Shown here: one piece after another, positions 49,920 through 60,000 of the stretch
Layout of the letters: every line of letters starts with the position of its first letter
Numbering within the stretch: the first letter of the stretch is position 1
From: Actinomycetes bacterium
Lineage (GTDB): Bacteria; Actinomycetota; Aquicultoria; Aquicultorales; Aquicultoraceae
Direction of reading: 5' to 3'
Assembly: GCA_021794835.1 (NCBI GenBank)
Contig: JAJYQA010000028.1
Coordinates: 1 to 64,000, forward strand
DNA: 64,000 nt
Translations under genes and position numbers: made by a program
Notes under the pieces: model-generated
What the model saw: only the letters and a program-made list of their open reading frames with translations
The model's database searches: none
Told to the model about the DNA's origin: nothing

Positions 49920-51314
49920 ATGCGTCTTGCCGTCATAGTTTTAGCAGCGGGAGAGGGCACTCGCATGAAATCCTCCCGCCCCAAGGTCCTCCACACTGTC
50001 TGCGAGGAGCCGATGGTCAACTTTGTTTTAGAAGCGGCCGAGAAGCTTAACCCCGAGAGAACCATTGTAGTTGTTGGGCGTAAGGCCGAGATGGTAAAAG
50101 AGGATCTTTCTTGTTTTGGAGAAAGGGTCGAGTTTGCGCACCAAGATAAACAACTTGGTACAGGCCATGCCGTCTCTATTTGTGAGGAGAGCCTAAAGGA
50201 CTTTGAGGGCATGGTCTTCGTTTTAAGTGGAGACACGCCGCTTCTTAGGGCAGGTACTTTGGGCAAACTGCTTGATGTTCATGAGAAGACTGGAGCGGCC
50301 GCAAGTATCCTCACCGCACGGATGAATAATCCAACCGGCTATGGCAGGATTATTCGCTCATCCGACGGGGCGGTCTTGTCAATTATAGAAGAAAAGGACG
50401 CAACCGATAAGGAGAGGGCGATCACCGAGGTAAACACTGGAACCTATTGCTTTGATAAAAACAAGCTCTTTGAGGTGCTAAAAAAAGTTGATTCCAACAA
50501 CCAGCAGGGGGAATTTTATCTAACCGATGTCATTGGCATTTTAAGGGATCAAGGGGAAAAGGTCATGGCAAATGCAACGGATGATTCGAACGAAGTTATG
50601 GGAATAAATTCGCGGGTTCAACTTGCTAAGGCCGAAAAGGCTCTAAGGCAACAGATAAATGAGAAGCTGATGCTAAGCGGTGTGACGATTGTTGATCCCG
50701 AGACCACCTTTATTGCTGCCCACGTAGAGATAGGCAAAGACACGGTAATTCACCCCATGACATTTATCAGCGGTAAGACTAAAATAGGCGAGGGCTGTAA
50801 TATTGGGCCGATGACCCGCCTGATAGATTGCAAGGTCGGGGACAGCGTCCTGATCGAAAACTCGATTGTGCGTGAGAGCACCATAGAAGATGGTGCAGAG
50901 CTTGGTCCCTTCTGCCACATCAGGCCCGGAACTCTGGTTAAATCGGGAGCCAAAGTGGGGGCGTTTGCCGAAGTTAAGAAAAGTGAGGTCGGTGTGGGGA
51001 GTAAAGTGCCCCATCTAAGCTATATAGGAGATACAAAAATCGGCGATTATGTTAATATAGGTGCAGGTACTATTACGTGCAATTATGATGGTACCGATAA
51101 ATACGAGACCGTTATCGGGGACGGTGCTTTTATAGGAAGCGACACCATGCTGGTTGCGCCGGTGCGTGTAGGCAAGGAAGCGTTTACCGGAGCGGGATCG
51201 GTAATATCCAAAGATGTTCCTGATGGTAGCCTGGCTGTCGAACGCTCGGAGCAAGTCGTCGTCGATAACTGGGCTGAAAAAAAGCGAAAAAGGAAGGACA
51301 TAAAAAAAGGTTAG
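49920..51314 (+). CDS. glmU: Bifunctional UDP-N-acetylglucosamine synthesis enzyme GlmU
   Basis: GlmU makes UDP-GlcNAc in two steps. The N-terminal uridyltransferase shows VLAAGEGTRMKSSRPKVLH and FVLSGDTPLL. The C-terminal left-handed beta-helix acetyltransferase has hexapeptide repeats and the acetyl-transfer block HLSYIGDTKIGDYVNIGAGT, ITCNYDGTDKYETVIGDG. It has 464 residues, which is typical. ATG 49920 has GGAGTCG ahead. It lies 13 bases before prs, as in B. subtilis. Confidence 0.96.
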   Translation: MRLAVIVLAAGEGTRMKSSRPKVLHTVCEEPMVNFVLEAAEKLNPERTIVVVGRKAEMVKEDLSCFGERVEFAHQDKQLGTGHAVSICEESLKDFEGMVFVLSGDTPLLRAGTLGKLLDVHEKTGAAASILTARMNNPTGYGRIIRSSDGAVLSIIEEKDATDKERAITEVNTGTYCFDKNKLFEVLKKVDSNNQQGEFYLTDVIGILRDQGEKVMANATDDSNEVMGINSRVQLAKAEKALRQQINEKLMLSGVTIVDPETTFIAAHVEIGKDTVIHPMTFISGKTKIGEGCNIGPMTRLIDCKVGDSVLIENSIVRESTIEDGAELGPFCHIRPGTLVKSGAKVGAFAEVKKSEVGVGSKVPHLSYIGDTKIGDYVNIGAGTITCNYDGTDKYETVIGDGAFIGSDTMLVAPVRVGKEAFTGAGSVISKDVPDGSLAVERSEQVVVDNWAEKKRKRKDIKKG

Positions 51315-51326
51315 TGTGAGGAGAGA

Positions 51327-52292
51327 ATGGCCAGCGAAATAAGCAAACGATTGATGGTTTTTGGCGGCCGGTCCAATCCGGCCCTAGGGACGGAAATTGC
51401 CGAGCACTTAGGAGTCGAGCTTGGCAGGGTAGACATAGCCACATTTAGTAACGGCGAAATCTACGTTCGCTACCTGGAAAGCGTAAGAGGGGCCGATGCT
51501 TTCATAATCCAGACGCTCGCTGATTCTGTTAACGAGCATCTAATGGAGCTGCTTATTATGATCGACGCGCTGAAGCGCGCTTCAGCGCACAGGATATTTG
51601 CTGTGATCCCCCATTATGGTTATGCACGGCAGGATAAAAAGGCCGCGGCGCGAGAACCGATTACGGCAAAACTTGTTGCAGATCTCTTAATGACGGCAGG
51701 CATAAACCGAATGGTTACTGTTGACCTTCATGCCGGACAGATTCAGGGATTCTTTAACGTGCCAGTAGACCATCTCATGGGGCTGCCGCTCCTTGTAGGA
51801 TATTTTAAAAAGAAGAAAATTAAAGATCTCGTGGTTGTTTCGCCCGATGTGGGTAGAGTAAAAATGGCTAAGAGATATGCAGATACACTGGGGGCGTCTC
51901 TGGCGATCCTTCACAAGACGAGACCGGCGCACAACGTCGCCGAGATAACGCACATTATCGGTGAGGTTAAAGGTAAGCCTTGCCTGATGATTGACGATAT
52001 GGTTGATACTGCGGGGACACTGGTAAGCGGGGCCCAGGCGCTCATAGAGCACGGTGCGACTGAGATACATGCCGGCGCAACCCATCCGGTCCTATCTGGC
52101 CCGGCGGTTGAGAGAATCGACAAATCCGTAATTAAGGAGTTGGTTACCACTAACACGATACCGATTCCCAAGGAAAAGATGATTTCTAAGTTTAAGGTTC
52201 TCTCAATTGCGAAGCTGCTATCCCAGGCGATCCAAAACGTCTATGAGGATAGGTCGGTAAGTGAGCTGTTTGACGGACAGAACCAGTTATAG
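51327..52292 (+). CDS. prs: Ribose-phosphate pyrophosphokinase
   Basis: Prs makes PRPP from ribose 5-phosphate and ATP. Conserved blocks are FSNGEIYVRYLESVRGADAF, HYGYARQDKKAAAREPITAK (flexible loop and ATP site), DLHAGQIQGFFNVPVDHL, SPDVGRVKMAKRYAD and the PRPP loop LMIDDMVDTAGTLVSGA. It has 321 residues, as expected. AGGAGAG precedes the ATG. Confidence 0.97.
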   Translation: MASEISKRLMVFGGRSNPALGTEIAEHLGVELGRVDIATFSNGEIYVRYLESVRGADAFIIQTLADSVNEHLMELLIMIDALKRASAHRIFAVIPHYGYARQDKKAAAREPITAKLVADLLMTAGINRMVTVDLHAGQIQGFFNVPVDHLMGLPLLVGYFKKKKIKDLVVVSPDVGRVKMAKRYADTLGASLAILHKTRPAHNVAEITHIIGEVKGKPCLMIDDMVDTAGTLVSGAQALIEHGATEIHAGATHPVLSGPAVERIDKSVIKELVTTNTIPIPKEKMISKFKVLSIAKLLSQAIQNVYEDRSVSELFDGQNQL

Positions 52293-52463
52293 GAACAAGA
52301 GAACAGAAACAAGAGAACAGAAATCAGGAACAAGATATGAAGGTCTAGAACGTAAGTAAATTGTCATTGGGAGGGGCTTTAGCCCTATGGCAATCTCAAG
52401 CTGGTTTCTGAAGGGCCGATAGGCCCGGTCTTGCTTCTGGTCTCTGATTGAGGAGTGATAAAT
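52293..52463. repeat. Composite repeat-rich space between prs and rplY
   Basis: Three repeat types follow each other: a tandem run of GAACAAGAGAACAGAAA words (about 52291-52338), a half copy of the GTCATTGCGAG-type element with its own hairpin GGGGCTTTAGCCCT (52362-52397), and copy 2 of the 49-bp repeat (52401-52449) with the inner hairpin GGGCCGATAGGCCC. The rplY ribosome-binding site AGGAG (52451-52455) comes next. Confidence 0.6.
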
Positions 52464-53129
52464 ATGGAGGTAGCCGAACTTAAAGCTGAGAAGCGCGAGA
52501 TAGTAGGAAAGGAAATAAGTAAAAAACTTAGACGGCAGGGGAAAATTCCTGCGGTTATGTATAGCGACGGGGATGCAACACCGATCGTGGTGGATGCACG
52601 CGAATTTGCCTCGCTAGCCCACTCCGATACCGGCACGCATGTTATTGTAAAGCTAAAATTCCCGGGAGCCAGGAAATATCCAAATGCGATCGTTAAATCG
52701 GTTCAGAGAAATCCGGTGCGTGACGAGTATTTCAGCATCGACTTTCAAAGAATAGAGCTTAATGAGAAAATCACCGCTATGTTACCTATACATGTGCTTG
52801 GCGATGCACCTGGCGTTAAAGAGGGGGGTGTTCTTGAGCGCCACCTTGGAGAGATTGAAGTCGAGGGATTGCCTACCGAGATGCCGGATCATATCGAGGT
52901 CGATGTGAGCAAGCTTGGAATTGGTGGAGGCATCCATGCAAACGACCTTAAACTTCCCGATGGGGTTGTAATGCTGACCGACCCTGAGGCGGTTATCTTT
53001 GCGATTACTACGCCACGTGCTGCTGTTGCCGCTGCAGAAGAGGCCATCGAAGGAATTGCGCCTGAGGCAGTTGCGGGTGGCGGCGAGGCCGCGGCCAAAG
53101 AGGCTGCCAAAGAAGGCGGCGGGGAATAA
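52464..53129 (+). CDS. rplY: Ribosomal protein bL25 (CTC/TL5 type)
   Basis: The protein binds 5S rRNA in the large subunit. It is the two-domain general-stress form: L25 domain (EVAELKAEKREIVGKEISKK, GKIPAVMYSDG) and a C-terminal beta domain (LPIHVLGDAPGVKEGGVLER, EVDVSKLGIGGGIHANDLKL). The last ~35 residues are Ala/Glu/Gly-rich. ATG 52464 is chosen over GTG 52455, because AGGAG lies eight bases ahead of it. It stands between prs and pth as ctc does in Bacillus. Confidence 0.94.
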   Translation: MEVAELKAEKREIVGKEISKKLRRQGKIPAVMYSDGDATPIVVDAREFASLAHSDTGTHVIVKLKFPGARKYPNAIVKSVQRNPVRDEYFSIDFQRIELNEKITAMLPIHVLGDAPGVKEGGVLERHLGEIEVEGLPTEMPDHIEVDVSKLGIGGGIHANDLKLPDGVVMLTDPEAVIFAITTPRAAVAAAEEAIEGIAPEAVAGGGEAAAKEAAKEGGGE

Positions 53130-53147
53130 AATTGCGAAGCGTGGAAG

Positions 53148-53720
53148 ATGTTTTTAATAGCTGGTTTGGGAAACCCGGGGGTTGAATACAAAAATACGCG
53201 CCACAATGTTGGCTTTATGGTGGTGGACAAACTTGCCCAGGTGCGCGGCATAAAGCTTAGCATGAAAAACCACTCTGCCCGCTGGGGACAAGGGAAAATC
53301 GGGGACGAGAGCATTTTGTTAGCTAAGCCTATGACCTATATGAATGAGAGCGGCGTTGCAGTGAAGAGCTTATTAAAAGATAAAGATGTGTCGCCGGATC
53401 ATCTGATAGTAATCTACGACGATCTGGACCTTGAGCCGGGCCGCATCCGGGTGCGCGCTGATGGCGGAAGCGGCGGGCACAGAGGAATGCGCTCAATAAT
53501 CAGGCATATCGGGACTGAAGATTTTATCCGGGTGCGCATTGGTATCGGCAGGCCGCCTGGCCGCCAGGATCCGGCCGATTATGTTTTAAGCCCATTTACC
53601 AGAGATCAAGAAGAAGAAATAAACTTTGCCATCATAAAAGCTGCCGACGCCGTCGGCTATATCATTGCAAACGGCGCAGAGCGGGCAATGAATGAGTTTA
53701 ACCGTAGGGACGATAACTAA
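53148..53720 (+). CDS. pth: Peptidyl-tRNA hydrolase
   Basis: Pth frees tRNA from stalled peptidyl-tRNA. The start LIAGLGNPGVEYKNTRHNVG contains the catalytic His, followed by KPMTYMNESGVAV and VIYDDLDLEPGRIRVRADGG, GSGGHRGMRSII. The length of 190 residues is standard. It lies 18 bases after rplY and closes the conserved block. Confidence 0.96.
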   Translation: MFLIAGLGNPGVEYKNTRHNVGFMVVDKLAQVRGIKLSMKNHSARWGQGKIGDESILLAKPMTYMNESGVAVKSLLKDKDVSPDHLIVIYDDLDLEPGRIRVRADGGSGGHRGMRSIIRHIGTEDFIRVRIGIGRPPGRQDPADYVLSPFTRDQEEEINFAIIKAADAVGYIIANGAERAMNEFNRRDDN

Positions 53721-53741
53721 ATACCTGAGCGATCAGTCCAC

Positions 53742-54677
53742 TTAGGTCTCGGCTATGAGCTCGCCCATCCGCGAGATGTCGTATCCCCCCATGCCGGCTA
53801 CTTCGCCGTGAAAAGCCTCGGAACGCAGAACCGAGAGAAGGGCCTGGAAATGGGGCTTTTCTAAGTCCTCTTTTCGGATGACTAAATCATAGCGCTCTTT
53901 ATGGAGCGGGATAAACTCTAAGCCTTTTACCTGGGCAGCTACCTTTTCTATGCCCAGACCAACATCAGCTTTACCCCTAGCAACGCAACTTGCCACCGCA
54001 AGGTGGCTCAGTTCTTCGTGACTGTAACCCTCAATTAAGTTACGGTCGATTCCCAATTTATATAACTTCTCATCCAGTAAGACCCGGGCGCCTGCGCCAG
54101 GTTCGCGGTTGACGAAGCGAATGCCCGGCTCTGTCAAATCAGACCAGTCATGGATATCCCTGGGGTTGCCGGGTGCTACATAAAAACCTTCCATCCGATA
54201 AACCAGGTTAAAGATCATGGCTTTGTGACCGGGCATTATCCGCCGCACATACGGCACGTTGTACTTATCGCTGTCGCTATCCCACAGGTGAGCCGTAACA
54301 ACATTGGCGGTGTTGTGGTAGAGCGCGAGCAAGCCGGCCATGCTGCCGACATAATTGCGAAGAAATAGAATATGTGGCATCTGCTGCTCCAGGTGCCTTG
54401 TTAAAACGTCCAGTACCACATCCTGGCCGCAAATTATTAAGCCTTCGTTTGTGGAAAAGAAGGGTTCCGTGCGCTGGCGGGCCGGGTGTATTAAGCTCTG
54501 GCCCAGACCTTTAGCTTCCTGTATATATACCTCCAGGTCGGTAGCCTCAACTCTTACCTTTCGCCCAACCCTGTAAGCCGCCAATTTGCCGCGCTTAATT
54601 AACTCGTATACGGTAAAACGAGAGATCTTAAGAATTTTGGCTACTTCTTCTGGAGTATAGGAAACACTGTCCACCAA
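53742..54677 (-). CDS. HTH regulator with periplasmic-binding-like domain (molybdate/tungstate type)
   Basis: Residues 1-55 form an excisionase-type helix-turn-helix (SYTPEEVAKILKISRFTVYE, LIKRGKLAAYRVGRKVRVEA). Residues ~85-300 resemble the PBP-like domain found in ModA-related and MoeA-associated regulators (GQDVVLDVLTRHLEQQMPHI, REPGAGARVLLDEKL, AVASCVARGKADVGLGIEKV). Such proteins sense an oxyanion or cofactor in the cytoplasm. It is divergent from modABC and is the likely regulator of molybdate uptake, perhaps also of the formate dehydrogenase. The start is TTG 54677 (GAGGTGAT ahead) or GTG 54674. Confidence 0.8.
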   Translation of the reverse strand: MVDSVSYTPEEVAKILKISRFTVYELIKRGKLAAYRVGRKVRVEATDLEVYIQEAKGLGQSLIHPARQRTEPFFSTNEGLIICGQDVVLDVLTRHLEQQMPHILFLRNYVGSMAGLLALYHNTANVVTAHLWDSDSDKYNVPYVRRIMPGHKAMIFNLVYRMEGFYVAPGNPRDIHDWSDLTEPGIRFVNREPGAGARVLLDEKLYKLGIDRNLIEGYSHEELSHLAVASCVARGKADVGLGIEKVAAQVKGLEFIPLHKERYDLVIRKEDLEKPHFQALLSVLRSEAFHGEVAGMGGYDISRMGELIAET

Positions 54678-54737
54678 ATTAATATCACCTCAGTTACTAC
54701 GCTAACTCTCATAATAACATATCGCAATTTGATCTTC

Positions 54738-54764
54738 CCAACAATGTGTATGTTGGTTTATAAT
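54738..54764 (+). promoter_or_regulatory. modABC promoter with candidate operator
   Basis: TATAAT lies at 54759-54764. Just upstream, CCAACA (54738-54743) and TGTTGG (54751-54756) form an inverted repeat with a seven-base centre, where the -35 and spacer should be. The likely ligand is the divergently encoded regulator. Confidence 0.5.
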
Positions 54765-54815
54765 AGCTTATGTTAGTTTTAGTTAGTTATAGTTTGGTTG
54801 GAGGAAAGGACTTAC

Positions 54816-55655
54816 ATGGGAAAGTTGGCAAATTTTAAGTTTTACTTGGTTCCAATGGCATTGTTATTAGGCTTGGCTTTAATAGCCGGATGTTCTAATT
54901 CGACGTCAAACCAAAAAGCGGTCGGAGAAACTATGCAAGCAAAATCAAAAGAAGCGCCGGTTGAGGTAAATGTTTGGGCCGCGGCCAGCTTAAAGGATGT
55001 TTTAACAAAGTTGGCCCCCAATTTTGAAAAAGTCAACAACGCAAAGCTTGTTTTTAACTTTGGGTCATCGGGTGATCTACAGGTACAGATAGAGCAAGGT
55101 GGTCCAGCCGACCTCTTCATCTCGGCGGGCAAAAGTGAGATAGACGCCCTTGGTAAGGAAAAGCTTATCGACTCAGCTAGCCGTACTAATTTACTCAGCA
55201 ACGACCTGGTTATAGCTGTGCCTGCCAACAGTAAACTAACCATAAGCAAGATCGAGGAAATTGCGACAATCAACGGTGTAAATAAAATTGCGATCGGCGA
55301 ACCTAGCCAAGTACCGGCCGGAAAATATGCTCAACAAAGTCTTGAAAAGGCAAATATTTGGAATGCGGTTCAACCGAAGCTTGTCCTAGCTGAGGACGTA
55401 CGTCAAGTCCTCAGCTATGTTGAAACCGGTGAAGTTGCCCTTGGCTTTGTTTATAAATCCGATATGAAGGTTTCTAAGAATGCTAAGATAGCTTATTCAG
55501 TGCCTGATAGCTATCATGACACAATCGTCTATCCGGCAGCTGTGGTTAAAAACGGTAGGCAGCACGTTCTTGCGGCAAAGCTCCTGGACTATTTGAAGAG
55601 TAAGGCAGCGTTGAATGTTTTTAAAGAGTACGGCTTTAAGCAGGTTGCTAAATAA
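54816..55655 (+). CDS. modA: Molybdate ABC transporter substrate-binding lipoprotein
   Basis: ModA catches molybdate outside the cell. A lipoprotein signal ends in LIAGC (Cys near residue 26). The mature part shows VNVWAAASLKDVLTKLAPNF, NFGSSGDLQVQIEQGGPADL and FISAGKSEIDAL, all ModA blocks, then GEVALGFVYKSD. ATG 54816 is chosen with GGAGGAAAGGA ahead. It is followed by modB and modC. Confidence 0.92.
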   Translation: MGKLANFKFYLVPMALLLGLALIAGCSNSTSNQKAVGETMQAKSKEAPVEVNVWAAASLKDVLTKLAPNFEKVNNAKLVFNFGSSGDLQVQIEQGGPADLFISAGKSEIDALGKEKLIDSASRTNLLSNDLVIAVPANSKLTISKIEEIATINGVNKIAIGEPSQVPAGKYAQQSLEKANIWNAVQPKLVLAEDVRQVLSYVETGEVALGFVYKSDMKVSKNAKIAYSVPDSYHDTIVYPAAVVKNGRQHVLAAKLLDYLKSKAALNVFKEYGFKQVAK

Positions 55656-55703
55656 GGTGGATTATCGAAATGCTTTTTAATAAGGGGGTGCTGTAGCAGG
55701 GAA

Positions 55704-56366
55704 ATGGATTTAGCTCCAATCTGGCTATCTATTAGGGTATCAATAATAGCTGTGGGCGTAGTTTTTATAGTTGGCACCGGCCTGGCAGTTGTCCTGCAGC
55801 GCTATTCATTTCGTGGCCGAACTATTATTGAGGCTTTGGTTATGCTGCCGCTAGTTCTCCCACCTACGGTTGCCGGCTTCTTTCTGCTGCTCTTGCTTGG
55901 TAAAAACGGGCCTCTTGGCCGCCTGCTTAATTACTTTGGAATTCAAATTATTTTCTCCTGGTGGGCGGCCACGATCGCCTCTATGGTAGTTGCGCTACCG
56001 CTCATGTATCAGGGCGTGAAATCCTCACTTGAATCGGTCGACTTAAACCTTGAGCAAGTAGCGCGCACGTTGGGGGCCGGGGAGGCAAGGGTTTTGCGCA
56101 CTATTACCCTGCCACTTTCTTGGCCGGGAATTGTCTCAGGCGTTGTCATGGCTTTTACCCGCTCGCTGGGGGAGTTTGGGGCGACCCTTATGGTTGCCGG
56201 CAATATTCCCGGAAAGACGCAGACTATTCCGGTTGCCGTATACTCTTTCGCTTCGTCAGGAGATATGGCAGGCGCAGGCTACATGGTGATGATTCTAGTG
56301 GCGGTAAGCTTTTCGCTTGTGTTTGCCGTAAGTGCTTGGAGAAGGAAATTCATACGCTGGTACTGA
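55704..56366 (+). CDS. modB: Molybdate ABC transporter permease
   Basis: The 220-residue protein has five membrane helices and the permease-ATPase contact loop (EQVARTLGAGEARVLRTITL, PLSWPGIVSGVVMAFTRSLG, EFGATLMVAGNIPGKTQTIP), typical for ModB. It forms the membrane channel of the molybdate importer. It lies 48 bases after modA and four bases before modC. Confidence 0.93.
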   Translation: MDLAPIWLSIRVSIIAVGVVFIVGTGLAVVLQRYSFRGRTIIEALVMLPLVLPPTVAGFFLLLLLGKNGPLGRLLNYFGIQIIFSWWAATIASMVVALPLMYQGVKSSLESVDLNLEQVARTLGAGEARVLRTITLPLSWPGIVSGVVMAFTRSLGEFGATLMVAGNIPGKTQTIPVAVYSFASSGDMAGAGYMVMILVAVSFSLVFAVSAWRRKFIRWY

Positions 56367-56369
56367 TAC

Positions 56370-57062
56370 ATGTTACGAGTGCAATTTGAAACAAGACTAA
56401 CCAACTTTATATTAAAGACCGACATTGTCGCGGAGAATAAAATCCTGGTCTTATTTGGCCCTTCCGGCAGCGGCAAAAGCACGATTCTTAAAATGATTGC
56501 GGGGCTCGCGATGCCGCAAAACGGTCTTATTAAGCTTAATGGCAGGATATTATTTTCTTCTGCCGACCGGATCAAGGTTAAGCCGCAATTTCGCAACATA
56601 GGGTTTGTTCCTCAGGATTACGCGTTGTTCCCGCACCTGACAGTAAAGGACAATGTCGGCTACGGCATTGTTAGGAAAATAAATCCCGGCGACTATGAAT
56701 CCAGAATCCTTCAAATGCTTGAGACTGTGAGAATCGCCCACTTGAAAGACCGGTTCCCCAAACAACTCTCCGGCGGCGAGGCCCAGCGCGTTGCTTTGGC
56801 AAGAGCGCTTATTACCGAGCCCGCGCTCTTGCTTCTTGATGAGCCGTTGTCTGCGCTTGATGCCGACTTAAAATTAGAGCTTCAGGAAGAACTCTATGGC
56901 TTGCAAAAACAGTGGAATATTCCTTTTGTTTTAGTAACCCACGACTACCGGGAAGTCGAGAGGCTAGAAGCCGGTCGGGCAAGGCTTACCATGGCGGACG
57001 AAGTGCATAAATTTACCTTCTCGGAGACCGACAGGCCAAAGGTCAATACTTTAAAGCTTTAA
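56370..57062 (+). CDS. modC: Molybdate ABC transporter ATP-binding protein
   Basis: ATPase of the ModABC importer: Walker A GPSGSGKST, Q-loop FVPQDYALFPHLTV, signature LSGGEAQRVALARAL, Walker B LLLLDEPLSALD and the His switch VTHDYREVERL. It is short (230 residues) and lacks the C-terminal Mop/TOBE molybdate-sensing domain of E. coli ModC. Its TAA overlaps the stop codon of the formate dehydrogenase gene on the other strand. Confidence 0.92.
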   Translation: MLRVQFETRLTNFILKTDIVAENKILVLFGPSGSGKSTILKMIAGLAMPQNGLIKLNGRILFSSADRIKVKPQFRNIGFVPQDYALFPHLTVKDNVGYGIVRKINPGDYESRILQMLETVRIAHLKDRFPKQLSGGEAQRVALARALITEPALLLLDEPLSALDADLKLELQEELYGLQKQWNIPFVLVTHDYREVERLEAGRARLTMADEVHKFTFSETDRPKVNTLKL

Positions 57063-60000
57063 GCTTTCTCAATTTTAACTGCGCACACTTTAAACTCCGG
57101 TGTCTTGGAAACCGGGTCCGCAGCCCGATTGGTAAGCAGGTTTGCCGGCGAGTCGGCATAATGGAAGGGCATTGAAACAAGGCCCTGCAGGATGGTATCT
57201 GTTACAACCGCAGTTGCCGTAATACGCCCGCGCCGGCTCTCCACCGCTACCATATCGCCGTGCACAATGCCAAGTTTTGCCGCGTCATTCGGGTGTATCT
57301 CTACCCAATTGTGCGGGGCAAGCGCGTTTAGCCCTTCCGATTTTCCGGTCATGGTGCGCGTGTGGTAATGCCAGAGATTTCGCCCGGTTGTAAGCATAAG
57401 CGGATACTCGCTATCGGGTTCTTCGGCAGAAGATCGGTGTTCAATCTCATGGAAAAGCCCTCTTCCTCTGGTGAATGTTCCGGTGTGAAGAATCGGCGTT
57501 CCGGGATGGTCCTCTGCGGGACACGGCCACTGGATGCCACCTGACTCCAATCTTGCGTAAGAGATACCCTTAAAACTTGGCGTAAGCTGCCCTACTTCTT
57601 CCATTATCTCTTCGGCCGAGTTATAACGCATAGGATATCCCATCGCAAGCGAAAGTTCAGAGATGATCTGCCAATCAGGCTTGGCGTTGCCTGGCGGTTC
57701 AGTTGCTTTTCGTATCCTTTGTACCCTTCGCTCGGTATTCGTATAGGTGCCGTCCTTTTCTCCGAACGATGCGGCCGGGAGCACAACATCGGCAAGCTGC
57801 GCCGTCTCGGTTAAAAAGATATCCTGGACCACCAGGAAATCCAGGCTCTTGAGCGATTGCTCAACATGGTGGGTATCCGGGTCCGCAAGCATGGGGTTCT
57901 CTCCCATTATATACATAGCTTTTAGTTCACACGATGCAGCCTTTTCCATCATGTCGGTTTCTGTTAAGCCGGGTTTTGAGGGAAGTGTAACACCCCAGGC
58001 CTTTTCAAACTTGGCCCGTGCCGCATTATCATCAACTCTTTGGTAACCAGGGAGAACGTTCGGCAGGCCGCCCATATCGCACGCGCCTTGCACGTTGTTC
58101 TGGCCTCTTAACGGATTTACGCCGGCTCCCCGTTTCCCGATGTTTCCGGTCATCATGGCGAGGTTGGCGATTGCAAGGACATTGTCGGTGCCGGTTACGT
58201 GTTCGGTTATCCCCAACGTATAGCATATGATCGCCCTATCGGCGGCCCCGTACATTCGTGCCGCTTTTCGGATATCCTCGGCCGGCACCCCGGTTATTTT
58301 CTCGACGGCATCAGGGGTGTATTTGGGAAGAATCGCCTTAAGTGCTTCAAAGCCTTCGGTCCTTTGGGCAATAAAGTCGTGGTCGACAAGGTCCTCTCCG
58401 AGGATTACGTTCATTATTCCGTTAAGCAAAGCGATATTCGTCCCTGGTTTTATCTGAAGCCACACGTCGGCAAAATCAACGAGCCTGATCCGCCTGGGGT
58501 CGACTATGATAAGCTTAGCCCCATACTCGCGCACCGCTTTCTTTATCTGAAACCCTATGATGGGGTGCGCCTCGGTTGTGTTTGTGCCGATGGCAAATAT
58601 AACCGAAGCATCGAGCATATCGTCGATTGAATTGGTCATTGCACCGCTTCCAAACGCTTTGGCCAGACCGACCACGGTTGGGGCGTGTCACAACCTGGCG
58701 CAATTATCGACATTGTTCGTGCCGATAACCGCCCGCATAAACTTTTGGAAGACATAATTATCTTCGTTAGTGCATCTACCCGAAGTCCGACCGCCAATGG
58801 CGCCGGGCCCATATAGCTCTTTTATTTTGGAAAACCTCTCCGCAACTAGGCTTAAAGCCTCATCCCAGGATGCTTCAACAAGCCCGCCGCCCTTGCGGAT
58901 GAGGGGGGTTCTCAGGCGGGTCGGATGGTTGATGAAATGATAGCCAAAGCGGCCCTTTCCGCAGAGATTGCCTTTGTTTACGCTTTCTGCTGGCTCAGTT
59001 GTAACTTTAAATACCTTTCCCGTGCGGTCGGTATTTAGCTCAAGCTGGCAGCCGACCCCGCAATAAGTGCAGGTGGTGGGCGTGACTTGGGGCGGCCAGA
59101 AGAATTCCCGCTCGAACTTGCGCTTATTCTCGACCAGGGCTGCCGTTGGGCAGGCCGATATGCACTGGCCGCACGCTTCGCACTTGGTCTCCGATAGCGG
59201 GATGTTGCCAACGGGCACGATATCGTTTTCGGCTTTTCGGTATTCAAGCGCACCTACGCCGACAACCTCGTCGCAAATCTGCACACATTTTTCGCATTGG
59301 ATACATTTATTCTGGTCACGAAGGACAATCGGGTGGCTTTTATCCACCTTGTAGTGGCGCATGGCCTCATAATTTTTGTTCGGCTCGATCTCGTATTCAA
59401 TTGCCAGGTTGCGAAGGTCACAGTCGTTTTGTTTAACACAGCCACACTCAAGGCAGCGCTGGGCCTCTTTTAATGCGTCCTCTTCACTAAATCCAAGTTC
59501 AATCTCGGTGAAGTTGCCCAAAACCTGGCGTTTGAGCAACTTAAGCTCAGGCATGGGTGTGCGGGCCGTTGAAGGCACATCGAGGTCTTCTTTAGTAATC
59601 CCTCTGCGGACTGCGCTGAACGGCTTTGCCAAACCTGAGCTTTCATCATCTGTTAAATATTGATTAATAGTATGGGCTGCTTCCGGGCTGCCGTCAGACC
59701 AAACCTTCCAATTAGGTGGGGATAGTAAATATTGGTTGATGATCTGGGCTGCTCTTCGCCCGCCCGCTACCGCCTTAATAGCTACATCTGGGCTGCTTAC
59801 TGCATCGCCGGCCGCAAACACGCCGGGAACTGTGGTCTGCATCGTCTTTACGTTAATTCCTATCGTTTTGCCGATCAGGGTGATTTCGGCTCCCTCTGCG
59901 GTGACCACCTGCCCAACCGCTGTTATTAAATTATCCACCGCAAGGACAAACTCGCTGCCGGGCTCAGGTCTGATGCTAGGACGCCCTGACGCGTCGGGGT

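Noticed and set aside
57059-58675. A separate molybdopterin oxidoreductase gene downstream of a shorter fdhA
   Set aside because: The break is a single TGA at the known selenocysteine position (NCARL-TGA-HAPTV) with a SECIS hairpin, so it is one gene.
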